Source: Crocinitomix algicola (lineage in GTDB: Bacteria; Bacteroidota; Bacteroidia; Flavobacteriales_D; Crocinitomicaceae). From it: a stretch of DNA of 64,000 bases. Position numbers and translations under genes: made by a program. How positions within the stretch are numbered: position 1 is the stretch's first letter; every line of letters begins with the position of its first letter. The stretch covers positions 124,001-188,000 of the forward strand of contig NZ_LYPF02000007.1 of assembly GCF_001661595.2 (NCBI RefSeq), read 5' to 3'. Under the pieces are notes generated by a model. That model had not been told where the DNA came from and did not search any database. It saw only the letters and a program-made list of their open reading frames with translations. Below, piece after piece: positions 1-9,216 of the stretch.

Positions 1-1
1 T

Positions 2-160
<159 letters not shown>

Positions 161-184
161 TTGATTTTTAATAAATTGGAATTA

Positions 185-216
185 AAAAAGGACCTTCAAA
201 TCGAAGGTCCTTTTTA
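185..216 (+). terminator. Rho-independent terminator after the reductase gene
   Basis: A 13-bp perfect stem (185-197 with 203-215, core GGACCTTC/GAAGGTCC) with a 5-base loop is flanked by A and T runs. It can end transcription on both strands: the reductase on + and, from the other side, the dead lipoprotein gene on -. Confidence 0.85.
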
Positions 217-235
217 GTTTTCTTTCGTTAATTTA

Positions 236-502
236 TTACTTTAACGTACAAGAATAATCTGTGGTAACGGTAAAGTCACCTGAAGTCATTGTAGTAGATG
301 TCTCATCTAATCCATCACACCATTCTTCTGCATCTTTTTTCTTAAGGTTTTGGGTTGTAGATGTTTCACTCGTAACGGTTGAGCTTTCATCCTATCCAGT
401 GGATTTTTGTGTGATTTCACAGTCACAAGTGTAATCTTTTTTACAAGATGTGAAAGATACCATAGCTCCCAAAACCAATGCTGGCAAAATTAATTTTTTA
501 AT
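236..502 (-). pseudogene. Small Cys-containing lipoprotein, inactivated
   Basis: Read on the minus strand, one frame gives 88 codons that look like a small Bacteroidetes lipoprotein: IKKLILPALVLGAMVSFTSC, then a CKKDYTCDC segment, a KKKDAEEWCDG segment and a YSCTLK end. Two lesions are visible. The expected ATG before the lysines is ATT (500-502), directly preceded by a stop. Codon 37 is TAG (392-394). Codon choice and protein character stay intact on both sides of the TAG, so decay looks recent. The intact gene at 52538 has a comparable layout (lipobox, CKK, clustered Cys), but I cannot show they are homologues. Alternatives are stop readthrough with an ATT start, or sequencing errors. Confidence 0.7.
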
Positions 503-583
503 TTAGTTAATTATTGAATATGTCCTATTAAGAACTTTAGTGTAAAAATACGGGTAGATTCTTATAAGGTTATAAAAATCATG

Positions 584-591
584 TAAATTTG
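584..591 (+). promoter_or_regulatory. Bacteroidetes -7 element before the ferredoxin gene
   Basis: TAAATTTG matches the Bacteroidetes -7 consensus TAnnTTTG and lies 15 bases before the ATG at 607. No clear -33 TTG is seen at the usual distance, so the call is tentative. Confidence 0.45.
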
Positions 592-606
592 TGAAAATTA
601 ATTTCC

Positions 607-936
607 ATGGCAGAAAACATGATCACAGTTCATATTATTGATAGAGAGGGAGTAAAGCATGATTTGGAGGCTCCTACAGATATGAATATGAATATAATGG
701 AGGTGTGTCGTTCTTATGAATTGCCCGTAGAAGGTAGATGTGGAGGAATGGCAATGTGCGCAACTTGTCAATGTTATTTAGAGTCTGAAACAGAATTGCC
801 TGAACAGTCAGATAGTGAAATGGATATGCTCGATGAAGCTTTCTTTGTTGAAGATAATAGCAGGTTAGGTTGTCAAATTCAAATTACAGAAGAGATTGAT
901 GGCATCGTACTTCGATTAGCTCCAGAAGGAAATTAG
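607..936 (+). CDS. [2Fe-2S] ferredoxin, adrenodoxin type
   Basis: A 109-residue electron carrier of the vertebrate/ISC-type ferredoxin family. The cluster ligands are visible: Cys45, Cys51 and Cys54 in CGGMAMCATC, and Cys89 in LGCQI. The EVCRSYELPVEGRCGG lead-in and the acidic 60-84 region fit the family. Cys34 and Cys56 are extra and not expected ligands. The start could be Met1 or Met5; I keep Met1. The protein is soluble and cytoplasmic. The preceding ferredoxin-NADP reductase is a likely electron donor, although a terminator separates the two transcripts. Other possible roles are Fe-S assembly or oxygenase support. Confidence 0.9.
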   Translation: MAENMITVHIIDREGVKHDLEAPTDMNMNIMEVCRSYELPVEGRCGGMAMCATCQCYLESETELPEQSDSEMDMLDEAFFVEDNSRLGCQIQITEEIDGIVLRLAPEGN

Positions 937-1167
937 ACATGTGAATGGCGCTATTGCTGTGTAGATTTGATTTTTTGTCATGTTTCATTGAGTATTCCGT
1001 TAGATAATAGGCTGTTATTTTATAAGTTGATTAAGCTATTTATTAAATTTAGTTCCGAATTTCGAAAAATTTGAATTAAATATTTTTTATTTCCATCGTT
1101 GTGAAATAACGGGCAACGCAAGGGTTATTCTTATCGTCTTTCAAGAGCTTATATTAAATAGTCTTTC

Positions 1168-3279
1168 ATGAAAAAATGGATTAAAACCCTGCTTTTGATT
1201 TTTGCTGTATCCTCAATACATGCTCAAATTGAAAGCAATCTTTTCCACTCAATTAGTGGGGTTAGTTACGAAGAGTATGATTTGGACTCTATTGCCAATC
1301 ACACAATTTTAAAACTTGATATCCCTGAATGGTATCATTTATTAGATCATCACCCCGCTCACATCAGTCTTGAAATTCCTTATAAAGATTATGACTTGAA
1401 AGCTGTTCTGCGAGTTTCAAATGTTTATGGTCATGATTTTAAAGTAAAAACGGCCTCAGGAGAATCTATTAATTTAAATGCTGTTTCTAAAAGTGTTTAT
1501 TATCAGGGGTATTTTGAAGGGTTTACAAATTCCCATTTTGCGTTTAGTGTTTTAAATAACGAAATTATTGGTGTAGGTTCGATTCCTGGAATTGGAGATG
1601 TAAATCTTGGAAAATTAGAGGGACTCAATTATATATTTTATAGCGAAAAAGATTTAAATGGACATAATCAATTTTTATGCGAGACACGAGGTGATCCTGG
1701 TACGCAGCAAGGTTACAGAGAAATCGAGAGCGATGAACGTGAACTTGTGGACGATTGTTCGGGAATTTATGTTGAAGCTGACTACGATCTTTTTCTCAAT
1801 AAAGGTGGTGTATTAGAAACAGTAGACTACATCACAGCTCTTTTTAATGAAATTCAATTGCTTTACGAGATTGATGAAATGACCATTTTCATGTCCGAAC
1901 TGATGGTTTGGGATGTTGAAAGTCCTTATTTTGGAATAACTGATACCGGTATTTTATTGGATTTATTTGGTACAACAACCGTTGATTGGGAGGGAGATTT
2001 AGGTCATCTTGTTACCCTAGCGGCGAGTGGAGGTTTGGCTTGGGTTGATGTATTCTGCAGTCCTGATCAGGCTATTCGAAAAGCGGTAAGTGGAATTAGT
2101 CCAACTTTTGCAGAAATTCCTATTTATTCATGGTCTGTTGAGGTTATCGCTCATGAGATGGGTCATAATATGGGGTCGCCTCATACACATGCTTGTTTTT
2201 GGAATGGTGATGATACAGCCATCGATGGTTGTGGTCCAGAAGCAGGTTTTGATGAAGGCTGCGATGAAGATCTTCCTGCAGAAGGGGGTACCGTTATGAG
2301 TTATTGTCATTTAACGGATGTCGGAATTGATTTAGGTTTAGGTTTTGGAGAACAGCCAGGTGATCATATGAGGGCTAGGATTTTAGCTTCAGGTTGTTTA
2401 GAGAGTTGTGATTTAACTGTGATGGATATGACCATCACCGGTGGGCTAATCTCGACTACTTGTGATAACGCACCCATATATAGGCAGTTGTCGGTAGAAA
2501 ATAATAGTAATGATGATTTTACTAGTGCGCAAATTAATGTCTACATTGAAGGAGAGTTAGTTGAGTCGCATAGTTGGTCTGGCTTCATTCCTGAAGATGG
2601 TGACGGTACAATCAATATTCCGACGACTAGTTTGCCTGTCGGTTCATATATGATGCAGGTTGTCCTAGATCTTCCGTCTGGATATGAGGATGATAATCCA
2701 ATTGACAACAGTTTTACTTTTAATTTTGATGTGCATCCGTATCCTACAGCCGGTTTTTATCCAGATCCTGTTCAGATGGTTTCTTATGACGCTACTTCAA
2801 CAATGACAAATACAAGTGAAGGAGCTACAACTTTTACATGGAATATGGGGGATGAATCACCTTTAATTTATGACACCAATCCAACGCATAAATTTCCTTT
2901 TGAACGAGGAGATAATTATAATATTACGCTCGTAGCTACTTCAGAATTTGGCTGTAACGATACCGCTACTTCCTCAGTAATTGTTGAAGGGGTTAATATT
3001 TTCTTCATTGAAAATTCTTTCACTCCATCGGGTGATTTGTTCAATGAGGAATTTACACCTGTTTTTGCAGCAGGTTTAGACATATACGATTATCACTTTG
3101 TTGTGTACAATAGATGGGGGGAAGTGATGTTTGAAACATTTAATGTGGCGAACGGATGGAACGGTAAATACGGTGATAAATTAGCGCCTGCGGGATCTTA
3201 CGTTTGGGTGCTCGAGTTTGGCGATTTATCCAGCGATGAAAAACATGCCCATCAAGGACATGTTACTCTATTGCGTTAA
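1168..3279 (+). CDS. Secreted reprolysin-like metalloprotease with T9SS C-terminal domain
   Basis: 703 residues. A signal peptide (about 1-19, ending HAQ) is followed by a propeptide-like region. The zinc protease domain has the metzincin motif HEMGHNMGSPH at 329-339, with His329, His333 and His339 as zinc ligands and Glu330 as catalytic base. The later VMSYCH supplies the Met-turn. The MEROPS M12B-like assignment comes from these motifs. Next comes a region like a CARDB or other Ig-like fold, then a PKD-like domain (about 530-610). The end, with FTPSGDLFNEEF and YNRWGEVMFET, is a gliding-motility-associated (CHU_C, type B) sorting domain for type IX secretion. The product is therefore expected outside the cell. 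It stands alone, with about 230 bases of apparently empty DNA before it. Confidence 0.9.
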   Translation: MKKWIKTLLLIFAVSSIHAQIESNLFHSISGVSYEEYDLDSIANHTILKLDIPEWYHLLDHHPAHISLEIPYKDYDLKAVLRVSNVYGHDFKVKTASGESINLNAVSKSVYYQGYFEGFTNSHFAFSVLNNEIIGVGSIPGIGDVNLGKLEGLNYIFYSEKDLNGHNQFLCETRGDPGTQQGYREIESDERELVDDCSGIYVEADYDLFLNKGGVLETVDYITALFNEIQLLYEIDEMTIFMSELMVWDVESPYFGITDTGILLDLFGTTTVDWEGDLGHLVTLAASGGLAWVDVFCSPDQAIRKAVSGISPTFAEIPIYSWSVEVIAHEMGHNMGSPHTHACFWNGDDTAIDGCGPEAGFDEGCDEDLPAEGGTVMSYCHLTDVGIDLGLGFGEQPGDHMRARILASGCLESCDLTVMDMTITGGLISTTCDNAPIYRQLSVENNSNDDFTSAQINVYIEGELVESHSWSGFIPEDGDGTINIPTTSLPVGSYMMQVVLDLPSGYEDDNPIDNSFTFNFDVHPYPTAGFYPDPVQMVSYDATSTMTNTSEGATTFTWNMGDESPLIYDTNPTHKFPFERGDNYNITLVATSEFGCNDTATSSVIVEGVNIFFIENSFTPSGDLFNEEFTPVFAAGLDIYDYHFVVYNRWGEVMFETFNVANGWNGKYGDKLAPAGSYVWVLEFGDLSSDEKHAHQGHVTLLR

Positions 3280-3289
3280 TGGCTTAGAA

Positions 3290-4075
3290 TTATTTAATTT
3301 CCAAAGGGATTGTGCAAACAGGTATAGGAACCATCTTATGCTTGTTTGCATTGTGAAACGACCGGTAAATTTTTAAAATTTCTCGTTCGCGGGTATCCAA
3401 ATATTCTTCGTTACTATTAGGATTGGCTTCAAATGCCATCGCCCATTCTAGTTCGGGATATGTTGCACCAAGTTGACCTTCATCTGTTCTTTCGTCTTTC
3501 CATAAACCGTCGGTAGGTGCCGCCTTTTGGATGGCAGGTATAACGTCCATCGCTTTAGCTAAAGCGTAAACTTCAGTTTTTGTTAGATCCGCGATTGGAC
3601 TTAAATCGACACCGCCATCTCCGTATTTGGTATAAAATCCAACACCAAAATCTTCAACTTTATTTCCTGTTCCAGCGACTAATAAACCAAATGATTGGCC
3701 AACGGCATACAAAGTTGTCATTCTTAGTCTGGATCGAGTATTAGCCATTGATAACCCATGGTCTTTAGTTGTTGAGGGAAGTACTCCCTTCAAAGACTCA
3801 AATGTATCAGTTAAATTTATAGCGTATTCTTTGACATTCGAATACCGTTCTTTTAAGTTTTCAATATGTGCTAAAGCCCGATTAACTTCATCTTTATTTT
3901 GATGGATGTTCATTTCTAGACAGACTACATCTAAACCAGTTTTAGCACATAATAAAGAAGTAACGGCGGAATCAATTCCGCCGCTAATACCGATTATAAA
4001 TCCTTTTGAGCGAGCAGATTCTGCATAGTTTTTCAACCAAGCTACAATATGCTCTATTACTTTGCTTTCTTGCAT
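3290..4075 (-). CDS. nadE: NAD(+) synthase, ammonia-dependent
   Basis: 261 residues with the N-type ATP pyrophosphatase loop SGGIDS at 31-36. It adenylates nicotinate adenine dinucleotide and amidates it to NAD+. There is no glutaminase (nitrilase) domain, so ammonia is the likely nitrogen donor. The length fits the short form. It lies tail to tail with the metalloprotease (10 bases between stops) and 8 bases downstream of the barrel protein gene, probably in one transcript. In known flavobacteria nadE neighbours gldB and gldC, which lie close by here on the other strand. Confidence 0.93.
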   Translation of the reverse strand: MQESKVIEHIVAWLKNYAESARSKGFIIGISGGIDSAVTSLLCAKTGLDVVCLEMNIHQNKDEVNRALAHIENLKERYSNVKEYAINLTDTFESLKGVLPSTTKDHGLSMANTRSRLRMTTLYAVGQSFGLLVAGTGNKVEDFGVGFYTKYGDGGVDLSPIADLTKTEVYALAKAMDVIPAIQKAAPTDGLWKDERTDEGQLGATYPELEWAMAFEANPNSNEEYLDTREREILKIYRSFHNANKHKMVPIPVCTIPLEIK

Positions 4076-4083
4076 AGCTTTAT

Positions 4084-4956
4084 TTAGAACAACAAGCCAA
4101 TCTTTAACTCAATTATATGTTGTGGATTGTTTTTAATATCTAATTGCGAGTATGAATAGTCACCAGGCTCTCCGGTTCTTTCAACTAAATGACTTGACTT
4201 TTGATATAATGCTGGTGTAATTCCATAGTTGAACCCAATCTCACCATATAAAAAAGTGTTTCCTGTAAAGTTCCATTCCGCACCTCCATAGATGCCAATC
4301 GCCGTTCTTACTTGAGCTAATCCTTTTTTTATGGCGTCCGGCTTCATGTTTTCCACTTTCAAAGATGTAAGTGGAGTAGTGGTATAAAAATCGCTTTGAG
4401 CAGGATCGTCATTGTTTCTCATGTATTTTGCATCATACCCCTCATCGTCCATTCTAACACCTGCTAAGAAACTAGTACGCAAACCAAATTTTCCATAATA
4501 CTTAAATTGACCAATCATATTAGTTTGAAACTTTAAAAATATCGGTAAGGTCACATACTTTGCTCTAAACTTTCGAGTGTGTAGTAAAAATGCTGCAGAG
4601 CTGTCCGGGATATCCTTAATACCATCTTTATCATCGTATTTATGAATATCAGTATCGGAATAAGCATAAAAAACATCATTAAAGGCAGTGTTATTGTCGC
4701 TTCCGTAATTCAATTGAAAGCTTTCCAAATCAAACTGGAGACCACTAGCCAATCCTATGTTTTCATTAAAAAGGTAGTTTCCGCCAACACCAATTGTGAA
4801 TCCGTTGCCTATTCCGTTTCGTTCAATCTTTGTTGTTTGTATCTTTGTCCAATTAAAAGTAGGGCCTAGTACTAAACCAACTTGGAATTTTTTGTCTTGA
4901 GCATTGGCATTTAGTCCTAATCCCGCAATTAGAATTAATGAAAGTAACTTTTTCAT
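4084..4956 (-). CDS. Outer-membrane beta-barrel protein (PorT/OMP_b-brl_2-like)
   Basis: 290 residues. The signal peptide MKKLLSLILIAGLGLNANAQ is followed by alternating amphipathic strands with glycine and aromatic residues (GLVLGPTFNW, FTIGVGGNYLF, YGGAEWNF), and the protein ends IELKIGLLF. The terminal aromatic residue is the usual signal for barrel assembly. The fold resembles the PorT/SprT family of small barrels, some of which serve type IX secretion, but I cannot assign it to PorT itself. It is read divergently from gldB across 54 bases and lies immediately upstream of nadE. Confidence 0.75.
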   Translation of the reverse strand: MKKLLSLILIAGLGLNANAQDKKFQVGLVLGPTFNWTKIQTTKIERNGIGNGFTIGVGGNYLFNENIGLASGLQFDLESFQLNYGSDNNTAFNDVFYAYSDTDIHKYDDKDGIKDIPDSSAAFLLHTRKFRAKYVTLPIFLKFQTNMIGQFKYYGKFGLRTSFLAGVRMDDEGYDAKYMRNNDDPAQSDFYTTTPLTSLKVENMKPDAIKKGLAQVRTAIGIYGGAEWNFTGNTFLYGEIGFNYGITPALYQKSSHLVERTGEPGDYSYSQLDIKNNPQHIIELKIGLLF

Positions 4957-5010
4957 AATTTTGCAATTATTAATTTACATTTTTGTAGCAATAATAAGAA
5001 ATTATAGCCA

Positions 5011-6024
5011 ATGAGGGAAAAATTATTTGCATTTATATGCCTGTGTTTCGTTATTGTGTCATGTTCATCCGATAAGTTGGATGTTGACGTATCAACTATT
5101 GATTTAGATGTGGATTATCAGCGTTTTGAAATTGCACTTTCTCAAGGTAATAGTCCAATGGAATTAGCCGAAATAAATAAGGAATGTCTACAACTTGGAG
5201 GAGAGTTGTATGAATTTTATATCTACGATATGCTAAGGTTAGGGTCGGCTTACAACGATTCGATTGGGTATTATTTATACCCTTTTGTAAATGACACTAT
5301 GATGCAAGTAGTTGTCGCTGATGTTAAAAGTACTTTTTCCGATTTTGAATCCATCAGCAATGAGCTCAACGATGGTTTTAAACATTTAAAATACCATTTA
5401 CCTGACGCAGCAATTCCTGATCGTATAATTACATATAACGGAACTTTTGTATATGGTGTGGTGGCAACAGACTCTTTAATTGGTATTGGCTTAGAAATGT
5501 ATTTAGGTGCCGATAATCCAATCGTTAAAGAAATTCGATTCCCTCAGTACATTAAAGAAAAAATGAATAGAAATTACTTACCAATAGATGTTGCCAATAG
5601 ATGGATTGTTTCAAACGTAATCTCAGAAAACCCAGGAGAAACATTTTTAAGTAACTTGATCTATCATGGTAAACTACGTTATCTCATCGAAGCTATGTTT
5701 CCTGATATTGAAAAAGAATTTATAATTAATTATTCAAAAAAAGAGTATGACTATGCCGTCGCAAGTGAATATAATGTATGGCAATATTTAGTCGATATGG
5801 ATTGGATTTATACGACTGATATGAAAGTGAAAATGCGATTTTTTGAAGAGGCTCCCACGACAGTTGGTATTGATAATTCTCCAGGGCGTATGGGGCAATT
5901 TATGGGATGGCAAATGGTGAGGTCTTACATGGATGAAAATCCTGGAGTTTCTTTGCAAGAATTGCTAAATGAAACCAATGAAACTAAAATATTAAAAGCA
6001 TATAAACCAAAGAATAATGAGTGA
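5011..6024 (+). CDS. gldB: Gliding motility lipoprotein GldB
   Basis: 337 residues with a lipoprotein signal (lipidated Cys18 in VIVSCSSD). The body resembles GldB, including the YQRFE segment early on and YHGKLRYLIEAMFPD in the middle. Together with the overlapping gldC this is the classic gldB-gldC pair needed for gliding in Flavobacterium. The protein is anchored in the cell envelope and its biochemical role is not settled. The stop overlaps the gldC start by 8 bases (ATGAGTGA), so translation is probably coupled. The nadE gene nearby supports the assignment. Confidence 0.9.
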   Translation: MREKLFAFICLCFVIVSCSSDKLDVDVSTIDLDVDYQRFEIALSQGNSPMELAEINKECLQLGGELYEFYIYDMLRLGSAYNDSIGYYLYPFVNDTMMQVVVADVKSTFSDFESISNELNDGFKHLKYHLPDAAIPDRIITYNGTFVYGVVATDSLIGIGLEMYLGADNPIVKEIRFPQYIKEKMNRNYLPIDVANRWIVSNVISENPGETFLSNLIYHGKLRYLIEAMFPDIEKEFIINYSKKEYDYAVASEYNVWQYLVDMDWIYTTDMKVKMRFFEEAPTTVGIDNSPGRMGQFMGWQMVRSYMDENPGVSLQELLNETNETKILKAYKPKNNE

Positions 6025-6361
6025 TTTAAAAAAATCAAATATTGATATAGAAATTTTAACAAACGAGAATAACTTACCCGAGCAGATTAATTGGACGGCA
6101 AAAGACGGTGGTGTGGAAAAGGCTAAAGCGGAAGCAATGATTTTAGCGTTTTGGGATAAGACAGCAGAAACAGCTATGCGAATCGATTTGTGGAATAAAG
6201 AAATGACTGTTGATGATATGAAAAAATTCATGCACCAGACTTTATTGACACTTGCCGATTCGTTTGAACGCTCAACTGGAGAAAAGAATATGGCAGAAGA
6301 TCTTAGGGATTATTGCCATCATTTCGCAGACAAAATGGGGATTTTACCTCCTTTAAGTTAA
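6017..6361 (+). CDS. gldC: Gliding motility protein GldC
   Basis: 114 residues, cytoplasmic, no signal peptide. The sequence from KSNIDIEILTNENNLPEQINW through FWDKTAETAMRIDLWNKEM to MGILPPLS is typical of GldC, a small protein that supports gliding together with GldB. The start lies inside the end of gldB. The stop codon shares the bases TTAA (6358-6361) with the stop of the opposing yihA gene, so no space remains for a terminator between them. Confidence 0.92.
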   Translation: MSDLKKSNIDIEILTNENNLPEQINWTAKDGGVEKAKAEAMILAFWDKTAETAMRIDLWNKEMTVDDMKKFMHQTLLTLADSFERSTGEKNMAEDLRDYCHHFADKMGILPPLS

Positions 6362-6975
6362 TAATCACTATAATCAACAGTATCGTTGATTTCACGAATG
6401 TATTGAATGATTTCCTCCTTGCCTGTACCATCTACTGATGATGTTATAAAGTAAGGAGGCATTTCTTCCCACATTTTTAACATTTCTCTTTTGTAATTAG
6501 TTATAAAACGTTCAGATTGCGTTTTTCTTAATTTATCCAATTTAGTGAAAACAATAGAGAAGGGAATGCCATGCTCACCTAACCAAACCATAAAATCTAA
6601 ATCAATTCCTTGTGGCTCATGTCTGCTGTCTACGAGCACAAAAACATTGGTCAAGTTTTCTCGGGTAGTCATATATCTTGAAATGAACTTTTGAAATTGA
6701 TCCCGAGCATTGTGATTAACTTTAGCATACCCGTATCCAGGTAGGTCAACTAAATACCAAGATTTGTCGATTAAGAAGTGATTGATCAAACGAGTTTTTC
6801 CTGGCTTACTCGAAATTTTTGCAAGCTTTTTGTTATTCGTCAACATGTTTATTAAGGATGATTTTCCAACATTTGACCTTCCGATAAAAGCGTATTCAGG
6901 CATGTTTGGCTGTGGGCATAGCCTAACATCTGTATTGCTTATAACGAATTCTGCTTGATTTATTTTTATCGACAT
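6358..6975 (-). CDS. yihA: Ribosome-biogenesis GTPase YihA/YsxC (EngB)
   Basis: 205 residues. The GTPase motifs are all present: G1 GRSNVGKS at 32-39, the TPGKT switch I segment, G3 DLPGYGYA and G4 TKLD. The family binds the large ribosomal subunit late in its assembly and is usually essential. Length and motif spacing are normal. The gene lies convergent with gldC, sharing four bases of stop codon. The minus-strand deoxynucleoside kinase gene lies upstream at its 7062 end. Confidence 0.95.
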   Translation of the reverse strand: MSIKINQAEFVISNTDVRLCPQPNMPEYAFIGRSNVGKSSLINMLTNNKKLAKISSKPGKTRLINHFLIDKSWYLVDLPGYGYAKVNHNARDQFQKFISRYMTTRENLTNVFVLVDSRHEPQGIDLDFMVWLGEHGIPFSIVFTKLDKLRKTQSERFITNYKREMLKMWEEMPPYFITSSVDGTGKEEIIQYIREINDTVDYSDY

Positions 6976-7061
6976 GTCCTCAAGTATTTTTTTGCAAAGT
7001 TAGGCAAATCAAAACATGAAACAATCAATAATGTGCAAGTTCCCAGTTCTGTTATCGGAAA

Positions 7062-7676
7062 TTAGAATAAACCGTTGATTTCAGCGTCAATCGAATGAAT
7101 GATTTTACCTAAGTCGTCAGCGTCTTCATGAAAGTTGTTGCCGTCAACATCAATCACTATTAATTTTCCCTTGTCGTAAGTTGAAATCCAAGCGTCATAT
7201 CGTTCATTAAGCCTTTTTAAATAATCCAATCGAATGCTTTCCTCGTAATCTCTACCTCTTTTTTGAATTTGATTGACTAAGGTTGGAACGCTCGCTTTTA
7301 AGTAGATTAAAACATCAGGTGCCGCAATAAATGATTCAAGAAGGTTGAATAATGAAAAATAGTTTTCAAAATCACGAGTTGTCATTAGTCCCATTGAATG
7401 AAGATTAGGAGCAAAAATATAGGCGTCCTCATAAATGGTTCGATCCTGAATCACATTTTCAGAATTGTTTTTAATTTCTTGAATTTGGGTGAATCGACTG
7501 TTTAGATAATAAATCTGCAAGTTGAACGACCAGCGTTGCATATCTTCGTAAAAATCATTGAGGTAAGGATTTTGTTCAACATCTTCAAAATGAGTGTCCC
7601 ATCCGTAATGTTTGGCCAATAGTTTTGTTAAAGTTGTTTTACCAGATCCTATATTTCCCGCTACCGCAATATGCAT
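7062..7676 (-). CDS. Deoxynucleoside kinase
   Basis: 204 residues with the P-loop GNIGSGKTT at 7-15, the ERS-like QDRTIYEDAYIFA segment and the RGRDYEESI lid region typical of the dCK/dGK family. It phosphorylates deoxynucleosides with ATP in nucleotide salvage. The exact base preference cannot be read from the sequence. The start ATG is followed at once by the expected beta strand (HIAVAGN). It stands in a short minus-strand run with yihA, 86 bases upstream of it. Confidence 0.9.
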   Translation of the reverse strand: MHIAVAGNIGSGKTTLTKLLAKHYGWDTHFEDVEQNPYLNDFYEDMQRWSFNLQIYYLNSRFTQIQEIKNNSENVIQDRTIYEDAYIFAPNLHSMGLMTTRDFENYFSLFNLLESFIAAPDVLIYLKASVPTLVNQIQKRGRDYEESIRLDYLKRLNERYDAWISTYDKGKLIVIDVDGNNFHEDADDLGKIIHSIDAEINGLF

Positions 7677-7780
7677 ATTTTCGATTTTTATTAAGAGGTA
7701 TAAAAGTAGAAATAATATTCTTTTTTAGTATGCATTTTGAATTCTTTTAAAAAAAATATTCAAGCTCTAATAATTGGACT

Positions 7781-7788
7781 TATTTTTG
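7781..7788 (+). promoter_or_regulatory. -7 promoter element before the EamA transporter gene
   Basis: TATTTTTG matches TAnnTTTG and ends 7 bases before the ATG at 7796. If used, the transcript would have almost no leader. No good -33 element was found at the normal distance. Confidence 0.4.
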
Positions 7789-7795
7789 CAAAATT

Positions 7796-8719
7796 ATGAA
7801 GTTTGAAGTACGTTCATGGGTGTTGTTAATCGTTCTTTCTTTGGTTTGGGGAAGTTCATTTATTTTGATGGAACGATCAATGAGTCCTTACGGTGAAAAT
7901 CAGGTCTTAGGTCCCTTTCAAGTGGGCAGTTTAAGGATTTGCTTAGCAAGTATGGCTCTTCTGCCTTTTGCCTTAAAAAATTTAAAGTTTCTTACGAAAC
8001 GAAATTTAGGTTGGTTAATATTGTGCGGATTGACGGGAAATTTTTTTCCTGCAATGTTATTTACGCTCGCGGAAACAGGTATCGAAAGTTCCTTGGCTGG
8101 ATTGCTAAATATGGCAACATCGATTTTTGTAGTAATAATCGGAATTGTTTTTTATCGTGTTATTCCAAGTAAACTTCAACTATTTGGTATGGCTTTGGGT
8201 GCGCTTGGGTTATTTCGAATTTTTTGGAATCAAATACATTTTGAGGCAAATAATATGAATTATGCATTATTGATTTTTATTGCAACCCTTTGTTATGCAA
8301 TTAGTGTGACAACCATAAAGTATAAATTAGGACATCTAAAACCTCTCGTGATCACTTCGCTGAGTTTCTTTTTAATTCTTCTTCCTGCTATAGGTATAGC
8401 GTTGTTTACAAATGCATTTCAATCTGTAGTGTACGAGGCGGATGGAAAAGTTGCATTGATTTATCTTTCATTTCTTGGGTTGATCGGTACGGCTTTGGCT
8501 GTATTTTTGTTCAATAAATTGGTTGCCGTTGCTACACCATTGTTCTCTTCGGGGGTTACTTATCTCATTCCTATTGTGGCTGTATTTATCGGTGTTATGG
8601 ACGGAGAAAAATTTAATCCCGAGAATATTTTGTGGATTCTTTGTATTCTAATGGGGGTTTATTTCTTAAATCGACGGCCTAAAGTGAAAATTCCTTCTGA
8701 AAGCATGCGTGATATTTAA
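7796..8719 (+). CDS. EamA/DMT-family membrane transporter
   Basis: 307 residues forming about ten hydrophobic helices in two repeats of five, the layout of the drug/metabolite transporter superfamily. The opening WVLLIVLSLVWGSSFILMER is characteristic of EamA proteins. The C-terminal half ends YLIPIVAVFIGVMDGE, followed by a last helix. The substrate is unknown; relatives export amino acids or other metabolites. The gene is divergent from the kinase gene, and rplU-rpmA follows with its own promoter. Confidence 0.88.
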   Translation: MKFEVRSWVLLIVLSLVWGSSFILMERSMSPYGENQVLGPFQVGSLRICLASMALLPFALKNLKFLTKRNLGWLILCGLTGNFFPAMLFTLAETGIESSLAGLLNMATSIFVVIIGIVFYRVIPSKLQLFGMALGALGLFRIFWNQIHFEANNMNYALLIFIATLCYAISVTTIKYKLGHLKPLVITSLSFFLILLPAIGIALFTNAFQSVVYEADGKVALIYLSFLGLIGTALAVFLFNKLVAVATPLFSSGVTYLIPIVAVFIGVMDGEKFNPENILWILCILMGVYFLNRRPKVKIPSESMRDI

Positions 8720-8793
8720 TGAAGATTTCAATTGATTAAGTTGATTTTTACACATCATATTGTTTATTTTGAGGGAAAAATAGATTAAGATGT

Positions 8794-8823
8794 TTTGTAT
8801 CTAAAATAAAATGTCTACTTTTG
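8794..8823 (+). promoter_or_regulatory. Promoter of rplU-rpmA
   Basis: A -33 TTTG at 8794-8797 and a -7 TACTTTTG (TAnnTTTG) at 8816-8823 are separated by 18 bases, a good Bacteroidetes promoter. The ATG of rplU at 8860 leaves a leader of roughly 30 bases. Confidence 0.65.
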
Positions 8824-8859
8824 TCGTCCGAAATAAGTTAAATAAATAGAAAATTTGTT

Positions 8860-9171
8860 ATGTACGCAATTGTAGAAATAGCAGGCCAACAATTTAAAGT
8901 TGAGAAAGACCAGCAGATTTTCGTTCATAGATTAAAAGGTGAAGAGGGATCTAAAGTAGATTTTGATAACGTACTTTTAATTGATAATGACGGAAAAGTA
9001 AATGTTGGCGCCCCAGCTATCGAAGGAGCTAAAGTATCAGCTTCGGTGGTAAGACACCTTAAAGGAGATAAAGTAATCGTTTTCAAGAAGAAACGTAGAA
9101 AAGGTTACAAAAAGAAAAATGGTCACAGACAAAGCTTTACTGAGATCAAGATCGAAAACATTAAAGGATAA
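8860..9171 (+). CDS. rplU: 50S ribosomal protein L21
   Basis: 103 residues with the standard L21 opening [18 protein letters not shown] and the basic [16 protein letters not shown] segment that binds 23S rRNA. Length is normal. It is followed after 45 bases by rpmA, the usual L21-L27 pair, and a terminator comes after rpmA, so the two form one operon. Confidence 0.98.
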   Translation: MYAIVEIAGQQFKVEKDQQIFVHRLKGEEGSKVDFDNVLLIDNDGKVNVGAPAIEGAKVSASVVRHLKGDKVIVFKKKRRKGYKKKNGHRQSFTEIKIENIKG

Positions 9172-9216
9172 AAACTTAACGCCCATTTGTTAAATTGGGT
9201 TATAATATTTAAAACT

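Noticed and set aside
937-1167. Gene or RNA between the ferredoxin and the metalloprotease
   Set aside because: About 230 AT-rich bases with no ORF, no clear hairpin and no recognised RNA.
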